Below are positions 56,975 to 64,000 of a DNA stretch of 64,000 nucleotides, one piece after another; position 1 is the stretch's first letter, and each line of letters opens with the position of its first letter. The notes below the pieces were generated by a model, which made no database searches, was not told the DNA's origin, and saw only the letters and a program-made list of their open reading frames with translations. A program made the translations under genes and the position numbers. Source of the stretch: Knoxdaviesia capensis (taxonomy: Eukaryota > Ascomycota > Sordariomycetes > Microascales > Gondwanamycetaceae); the NCBI GenBank assembly GCA_001510575.1, contig LNGK01000005.1:1805234-1869233 (forward strand), written 5' to 3'.

Positions 56975-59931
56975 ATGTCCGGACCTCCACATTCTGATGC
57001 AGAAGAGTTTTCACGCACTATGTTTCATGACAATTCAACAGCTGTGGTCGAGTCCGATGAAGAGCTAGAGGTCAATTCCTCTAGCCCCCGGGCTAACCAA
57101 GAAATTCTTCAAGAAGGAATGCTTCCTCGAGATCTTCAAAAACGGACGACCTTCTATGATGAGGTTGCTGAACGTCAAATGAGCCAGACCGATTCCAAAC
57201 TGATCTTTCAAACGCACCTCTCACTGCAGCAACAATCTCCTCTCCAAACTGGAGATGTCTTACAGTCAGATTCAAACATCCCGGGAGGGCTGGAACTCCC
57301 CTTTCCAGCACTGGATACAGAGAGCAATGCCTCTTTCCGACCAACTGGCGCCTCACCTGTGGGACCCGTGTCAAGTGTCGAGGCTGAACTGGAAGAGACC
57401 GATCCTTTCGCCACACCCCACTCTCCTTCGACGACGTATCTGTCCATGCCGGTATTCCCGCCGCTATCCTCTCAGGGATTCAACAACTCTTCAGGTGTAG
57501 ATGCGTCCGGATCAATTGAGCATGATCCTCATGTGATGCAGGAGCTTGGAGGTATTGCTCTAAGTATCAAGAAGGTTTTGCAAATGAGACAAAAGTACAT
57601 GACACTTTCATTGCAGGGACCAAAGGATAATCCCAAGGACGCTGCGGACTGGAAAATATATCCCCCTCCTCCCGAACCGTCATGGCCCAGTGAAGGGTCA
57701 TACGTCCCAGGCAGCATTCCAAACAGTCTAAGCAACAGCTTGCTGTTGCCAACCGGGGCGGATCAAGGAAAGCCACTGGTCCCGGAGAACGTTGACGACA
57801 CTCACAAGCACAAGTCGAGAAAGAGGAGGCCAGGAACCGACGTTGGTGAAGACTTCGTTCTCGATGACTTGCTACCGCTCCCTGATCCGAGTGATCTCAA
57901 GTTTACACTTGGCTCTAGCGGCGTTTATGAAGTCTCTTCAGTGTCTGGATCTAACATCTCTCAGGTGCTAAATCTCCGAGAGTTCTACATGGACCTTGAC
58001 GAGCTGCTGAACATATCTTCCGATGGCCCAAACAAAAGCTTTGCATTCCGGCGGCTTCAGTATCTCGAGAGCAGATTCAACATGTACGCGCTCATGAACG
58101 AATATCAAGAAGTTGCTGATAGTAAAAAGGTTCCCCATCGCGATTTTTATAATGTTAGGAAGGTTGATACCCACGTTCATCATTCTGCCTGCATGAACCA
58201 GAAGCACCTCTTGAGATTCATCAAAAGCAAAATGAAGAAGAGTCCTGATGAGAAGGTTCTATTTCGAGACGACCAAGAATTGACTCTGTCGCAAGTTTTT
58301 CAGAGCATTCATCTTACTGCGTATGATTTGAGCATTGACACCCTCGACATGCATGTAAGTTCGCCATCTACTCTTTCTTTCCAGTTGACTTGACTATCAT
58401 GGCACTGACAAGATCCTATGGCTGTGTCTAGGCTCATACGGATTCATTTCACCGGTTCGATAAGTTCAATCTGAAATACAACCCAATCGGCGAATCCCGT
58501 CTTCGTACGATATTTCTGAAAACTGATAATCACATCGAAGGCCGATATCTTGCCGAGATAACAAAGGAGGTAATTGCTGACCTGGAATCCAGCAAATATC
58601 AAATGGTTGAATGGCGGATATCTATCTACGGCAAGTCAATGGACGAATGGGACAAGCTTGCAGCATGGGTCGTCGACAACAAACTTTTCTCACATAATGT
58701 TCGCTGGCTCATCCAAATCCCTCGGCTTTACGATGTCTACAAGGCCAGTGGATTATTGGACAATTTCGAATGCATCATCCGACATGTGTTTGAGCCCCTC
58801 TTTGAGGTTACCAAAGACCCTTCCAGTCACCCCAAGCTTCACATCTTTCTTCAGAGGGTGATTGGCTTTGATTCGGTGGATGACGAGAGCAAAGTCGAGC
58901 GGCGTCTCTTCAAGAAATTCCCAGTCCCACGAGAATGGGACGCAAAACAGAACCCTCCCTATAGCTACTGGTTGTACCACCTGTTCGCCAATATGACATC
59001 TCTGAATCACTGGCGGAAGCAACGAGGGTTCAATACATTCGTCTTGAGGCCGCATTGTGGAGAAGCCGGCGACAGCGAGCATCTTGCCGTTGCAGTTCTC
59101 TGCAGCCACAGCATCAGCCATGGCCTTTTGCTCCGCAAGGTTCCGCTCCTTCAGTACATCTTCTATCTTGAACAGATAGGCATTGCGATGTCTCCATTGA
59201 GCAATAATGCCCTGTTCCTTGCCTACGAGAGAAATCCCTTCTATCAGTACTTTCGGCGCGGCTTAAACGTTTCTCTTTCCACTGATGACCCGCTTCAGTT
59301 TGCCTTCACCAAAGAGCCATTGATTGAGGAGTACGCTGTCGCTGCTCAAATATATAAACTCACCCCGGTGGACATGTGTGAGTTAGCGAAGAATTCTGTC
59401 CGGCAAAGTGGCTACGAGATGCAAGTCAAGACACACTGGCTTGGTGCTGACTTCCATAACCCTGGACGCGCCGGGAACAACATGTCAAAAACCAATGTTC
59501 CGGACAGAAGAGAAGACTTCAGATATCAGACCCTGGTTGAAGAAAAAGAACTGTAAGTTTTTAGTTTGTTTTTCGGGCCCTTTTTTCCGCCTTCATTCCC
59601 CAGAATTGCCGTGAGACAATTCAAGTGTCAACCTCCTCCCCTGTCATTTTGATCTCTAATAGGTACTCATGACTGACGTGCTTGTTTCAGTCTGCGGAGA
59701 TATGTTTCATTCACTAAGGAGCCTTTTGGCCAGGGAAATGTTACTACACCCCTGATTGATTCCAAGCCTCTGTTTCCAAATTCAAATGGACCTGATACAG
59801 GTACTCGATCCAGATCTGGCACCTTTCCAACAGCGTCTATTAATTCATCGGTTATATCAGGTACTGAACCTATTATTATTCCGGGGTTAATTACTCGGGC
59901 AAAAAGAAACGATAGTACGATTAAGCTTTAA
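56975..59931 (+). CDS. amd1: AMP deaminase
   Basis: Converts AMP to IMP and ammonia (purine nucleotide cycle). Exons: 56975-58354, 58432-59552, 59691-59931, giving 2742 nt (913 aa). An N-terminal ~230 residues are Ser/Pro-rich and probably regulatory. The catalytic domain has the zinc ligands H400 and H402 in VDTHVHHSACMNQKHL, HRFDKFNLKYNP, RPHCGEAGDSEHL, SISHG and the catalytic STDDP at about 743-747 with LQFAFTKEPL. DRREDFRYQTLVEEKEL leads into the last exon (LRRYVSFTKEPFG). The final ~22 codons pass into AT-rich, RIP-type sequence and stop at TAA (59929-59931), a codon that could derive from CAA. The native C-terminus may therefore have been altered. Confidence 0.92.
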
Positions 59932-60300
59932 TATAAGGAATGTAGACTTGAGTATTATATCACTTTAAAAAAGTACTCTTATTTTTTAAACTTAGATAAT
60001 ATATTTTTATATTATATATACGAGCGTAATAATTATACGCTTTATAAGAGTGCTAAGGAGCTAAAGAAACTTACGAGTTAATTAGATATTATATATAAAC
60101 GATTATAGTTATATATATAAATTTAAGCTTACGAAGCCTATATATTATAAGGATTTAAAATAACTAAGAATATAATTTTATATTAAATAATTAACTTATA
60201 TTAAAGTTATAAAAGATATTAAATAAAGTGATAAGAAAAATAATAGTAAGTAATAATAATAGTAATACTAACTACTTAGTATACTTAGAACTATAAAGTA
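59932..60300 (+). pseudogene. decayed coding sequence in frame with AMP deaminase
   Basis: After the TAA at 59929 the same frame reads on for 100+ codons. It holds a Lys-rich helical-looking text (EYYITLKKYSYFLNLDNIFL, NNYTLYKSAKELKKLTS, LDIIYKRL, AYEAYIL, GFKITKNIILY). Breaks are mostly TAA or TAG. Probably a retroelement or unidentified repeat protein; I do not recognise the family. Confidence 0.45.
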
Positions 60301-60747
60301 AATACTAATAAGTTAAATTATATAAGTATTATAAAGATGTTAGAATAAATAGAATAGTAAGAATAGGTTATAGAATATATTAATATAATAGCATTTAGTA
60401 TATAAAGTAATAATTACTTAATATTTAAACTAATAAATAATTATTATATAAGAATAGGATTAATAGAAGTATTAAGTTATTAATAGTTATAATAATATAT
60501 ATATATTATTAGATATAGGAGGGAAGATTTTCTATAATATCTTCGTTATATATAATAGCGTATTATATAGTAGTTATACGATAACGTATTTACTATACTA
60601 GTATTAATATTATATATAATAGGGCTCCTAGTAAGTATTAGTTACTAGTATCGGAACTTATTTCTATTTTTATATTATATTTATTTAGTAACGTCTTAGT
60701 AAATATTAGTTATAGTTATTAGTTATAGTTATTTATTATTATTTTAT

Positions 60748-60914
60748 TACTCCTTATAACCTTCATACCCCTCTATAAAGTATATATTAATGAATTAATA
60801 TATAATTTAATTATTAATTATTAATTATTAATTATTATTATTTATTCTACTACTCCTTATAACCTTTATACCCCTATATAAAGTATATATTAATTCATTA
60901 ATATATAATTTAAT
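60748..60914. repeat. direct repeat of ~63 bp, two copies 103 bp apart
   Basis: Copies begin at about 60748 and 60851 with TACTCCTTATAACCTT and share CATACCCC/TATACCCC, ATAAAGTATATATTAAT and AATTAATATATAATTTAAT. The copies are separated and followed by ATT/TTATT tandem runs. Confidence 0.7.
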
Positions 60915-60999
60915 TATTTATTATTTATTATTTATTATTTTTTCAGGTATAAGGCCTATAATCCCTTATTATATTAATATTAGCTTATATATATATAAA

Positions 61000-62460
61000 T
61001 TTCTTATCTTATATTTAGTCTATCTCTAAATAATAAGAATTTACTCTAGTCTAAAACTTTAGTAAAGCTATTAGCCGTGTTACCCTTTGAATTTACATAT
61101 TAAAGAAGTATTTCTTTTTTTAGACTATTTCTCTAACTTTATAATAGTCGATATCGATATATTTTATTCTTTTATAAAAATTTAGATCATTAGCTAATTT
61201 AATAGCTTATATATTATCTTTATATATTAAAGGTATATTAATATCATTATTAGTAAATACCTCCATTAATGATTTTATAGTATAAATAAGGCATATTACT
61301 TCTTTTATGGCTTCTTTTAAGCTATAGAATTAGCTTCGGTACTAGATAGCGCTATAGCTTTCTAAGTACTAAAAGCCTATAATATAGGGCTATTATTAAT
61401 AGTAAAGAAATAGCTAGTGGTACTAATTCTAGTATTAATATCACTATCCTTATCGGTATTATATTATCCTATAATACTGAAATGATTTAAAATTAGAGCT
61501 ATTATTATAAGTCTTTAATATTATATTTTAACTTCTTATCTTTAGTTCTTAATAAATAACCCTATAGCTTATTTAAAGCTATAAAATAAGACTTATTAGG
61601 ATTTCTTATATATTTAGATAATTAATTAACTATATCAGCTATATTAATTCAAGTTCTTGTACTTAGATATATATAGTAAAGAACTATTTTATTATATATA
61701 TGTCCTTTTTATTATTAGAAGTAATATCTATATTTAGTAATAGCTTTAGGTTATTAACTATTAGCGTATTAGTTAATTTTATAATTTTATAATTCTATAA
61801 TTATTATAATTATTTTAATATATAATAAACTTATTAAATAACTTAATTAGATATCTATATTAATGTAATTCTAGATAAGAATTATTTAAAGTGTAATTAA
61901 TTCCTCAAAAAAAGAAATATCTCCTAGGTAATTAATTATAATATCTTTAAATAAGTTATTTATTAGATTATTTATTAGGTTAATATCTAGACTAATGATA
62001 ACTATATTATCTATGAAGATAAATATTCTTTCTTTCTTATCTTTAGATATAAATATAGTATTATATTATTTATTTAATATAGGTATTATATTATATTTCG
62101 AAAATTCATTTCGTAAATATTAGGACTAAAGTCTAGGACTGTATTTTAATCTATATATAGCCTTATTAAGTTTTCTTATTTTATTATCGCTATAAAAACT
62201 TGTAGGAAGCTCGTTATAAAAATTAGTCTCAATATTAGTATATATAAAAGTATTTATAAAATAATATTATTTTATATACTATTATATTATTTTATAATTT
62301 TTAGGTCTATAAGTAATAGAAAAAAGTCTCTTTATAGTCTTTTCTATTTTCTTAGCTAAAGCCTTTACTAACGTATCTAGCTTTAAACTTTACTGTACTA
62401 TTATTATTATTTGTTTTTATTCTATAAACCTAATAACTTTAAGTTATATTATTATTCTTA
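61000..62460 (-). pseudogene. copia reverse transcriptase / RNase H remnant (second element)
   Basis: Minus-strand reading gives KARYVSKGFS then RKDYKETF (about 62395-62325, the RT entry block), FIFIDNIVIISLD (about 62030, degenerate YVDD box) and DIVN-LSKYIRNPNKSYFIALNKL (about 61650-61560, RNase H side). Many stops. It has the same orientation as the complete copia element but is more decayed. Confidence 0.7.
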
Positions 62461-64000
62461 ATAATAATATCTTTACGCTTTATAACTTTATAGGTATTTT
62501 ACTTTTCTAGGTTATTAACTTCTTTAAAAGAGTTAATAGCTTAGTTATAAGTATTAGGAATAAAGTTATTAACTAATAGCGTTAATTTATTAATTTTATA
62601 TATATCGTTATAGATAGATATTATTATTATTATTATTCTTATTCTTATTATTTATTATAGTATTATTATTAATAGTAGATAATAATTTACTAATATTATA
62701 TACTACTATAACTAGTAGTATAAGTAAAAGTATAGAGTAAGGGCAGAGACCTTAAGTAGTATAAAGAATAAACTAGTAATAAAACTTAAGATATTTAAGA
62801 AATAAGTTAAACCCTAAAGCTTTATAAAAGGATTATAATAATAACTAAAGAATACCTTAGATCCTAGTTAGCTAGACCTATAAGAAAACTATATAAGAAT
62901 CGAATCGGCCCTCTAATCTAACTCCGATATAAGGAAGAGATAAAAAGGGGCTAGGGAAATAAAATTACAAATAGAAGAGAAATCTCTTATAAGTTAATAG
63001 AACTTAGACAAAGGAAGATCTCTAATCTTATAATATACCTTCCTTAATAACTAATACTTTTCGTTAAACCTTTATCTCTTATAAAAGACTTCTTTGAAAA
63101 ACCGTAATATAGGTTTTATAACTATCTTCTTGTTTTTCCTTTAAAACGTATTAGATTTAATAAAGAATATTCAGAGTTATTCCTTTACTTAATTATAACT
63201 TTAAATACTTAATAAATCCCCTAACGTACTAACTTAAGTTACGCTAATACTAACTTTCTTATAAGTAAAGAGTCCCTAATAGAGACTAATATAATTAAAG
63301 TTAGTTTAGAAATAATTAAGGATAGATAAAAAAGGTTTAAGATTACTATAGGATAAGAAATTATTATAGAAGTTATAAAGTATTTTGGTAATATCTAATA
63401 GGAAAATACTACATAAACGCTTATCATAGTTTAAAAAAAATATAGAAACTACATTTAAAACCGAAGTTAAAGTAACTATAAGAGATTATAAAAACCTTCT
63501 AAATAAAGTTAAGAAGATTAAGATAAAATCTTAAACCTAATGTATTACTTAAAACAAAAACTATTTAACGTAAGCTTAAGGATTACTTAGATATCTTGTG
63601 AGAAAATACTTAAATAAGATCTTCTTAATTATAAAGATTAATATAATAAAACAACTATTTTTAAGTTAACCTTATAAATAAAGAAATTAATATAGAGGCG
63701 CTAATAACGTACGTTACGAAAATATACCTATCGTTTAAGAATAGATTTAGAAAGTATAGACTTAAGTTACTTCAGCTTAAGTACGTAAATAATAAGATAC
63801 TTATAGACTTTATAATAAGATACTTTAATATTATATAGATCTTATAAAGTTTAAGAATTACTTGAAGAAACGAAGAGATACTATTAAGTTTCTTATTGAA
63901 CTTAGTTAATAAGATACTAAACTTCAAAGGAGAGGATATCTTAGAAAATCGAAACTCCCTTATAGAGTTTACTAAAAAACAAAACTAATAGCTTAATAAA

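Larger units (their letters stand above)
59932..64000. mobile_element. AT-rich repeat graveyard of RIP-mutated retroelements
   Basis: About 4.1 kb, open at the window edge, with far lower GC than the genes and than the element at 6.3-13.5 kb (CpG is largely lost too). Copia RT/RNase H text is readable on the minus strand (61000-62460). The stretch 62600-64000 has protein-like plus-strand pieces (for example near 63740-63960) that I cannot assign. No LTR pair was found, so the element structure is incomplete or nested. Confidence 0.75.

Noticed and set aside
1..64000. CRISPR arrays, bacterial operons or phage genes
   Set aside because: Introns, RIP and gene content show fungal nuclear DNA; no repeat-spacer pattern was seen.

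Overview
The window is nuclear DNA of a filamentous ascomycete of the Pezizomycotina, most likely an Eurotiales-type genome (Aspergillus/Penicillium relatives). The evidence is short spliceosomal introns (about 50-130 bp, GTAAGT-like donors, CAG/TAG acceptors), pyrimidine-rich leaders, a fungal gene set (Sla1, NCS1 permease, Zn2Cys6 factor, old yellow enzyme), and repeats carrying saturated CpA-to-TpA (RIP-type) mutation. The genus cannot be fixed from sequence alone. I reconstructed 18 protein genes by joining exons until reading phase closed. One of them (APS kinase) is cut by the left edge.

Layout. 1-5.2 kb: APS kinase (last exon), V-ATPase subunit C, and an amidase ending in the peroxisomal signal SKL. 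6.3-13.5 kb: one complete Ty1/copia LTR retrotransposon, minus-oriented, with 153-bp LTRs, a CCATT target duplication and a half-tRNA-type primer site. It is so heavily mutated that CpA and TpG are almost absent. It also carries a decayed antisense reading frame next to one LTR. 13.8-30 kb: NCS1 nucleobase/allantoin-type permease, a long leader/intergenic region, a Zn2Cys6 transcription factor, a PuuE-like polysaccharide deacetylase/allantoinase and a 14-TM MFS exporter. The permease, regulator and deacetylase could form a nitrogen/purine-use module (inference). 32.5-33.8 kb: old yellow enzyme. 35.4-47 kb: TMF/Sgm1-type golgin, Nas6/gankyrin (8 exons, one of 14 nt), prefoldin subunit 1, an organellar HotDog thioesterase and an RS-rich coiled-coil protein. 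47.6-60 kb: Hem25-type mitochondrial carrier, COG8, TLC-domain membrane protein, Sla1 and AMP deaminase. 60-64 kb: a very AT-rich graveyard of retroelement sequence with copia RT/RNase H remnants on the minus strand.

Most genes are single-copy housekeeping genes with no operon logic. Several share short intergenic regions: Nas6/Pfd1 and Hem25/COG8 are divergent, while APS kinase/Vma5, Zn2Cys6/PuuE, TMF/Nas6 and RS-protein/Hem25 are convergent. The most interesting signals are at the repeat-gene boundaries: a RIP tract that stops inside each LTR, an AMP deaminase whose frame runs directly into decayed repeat coding sequence, an AT-rich relic forming the whole Hem25/COG8 promoter region, and a ~200-bp MITE-like inverted-repeat element upstream of Sla1 and AMP deaminase.
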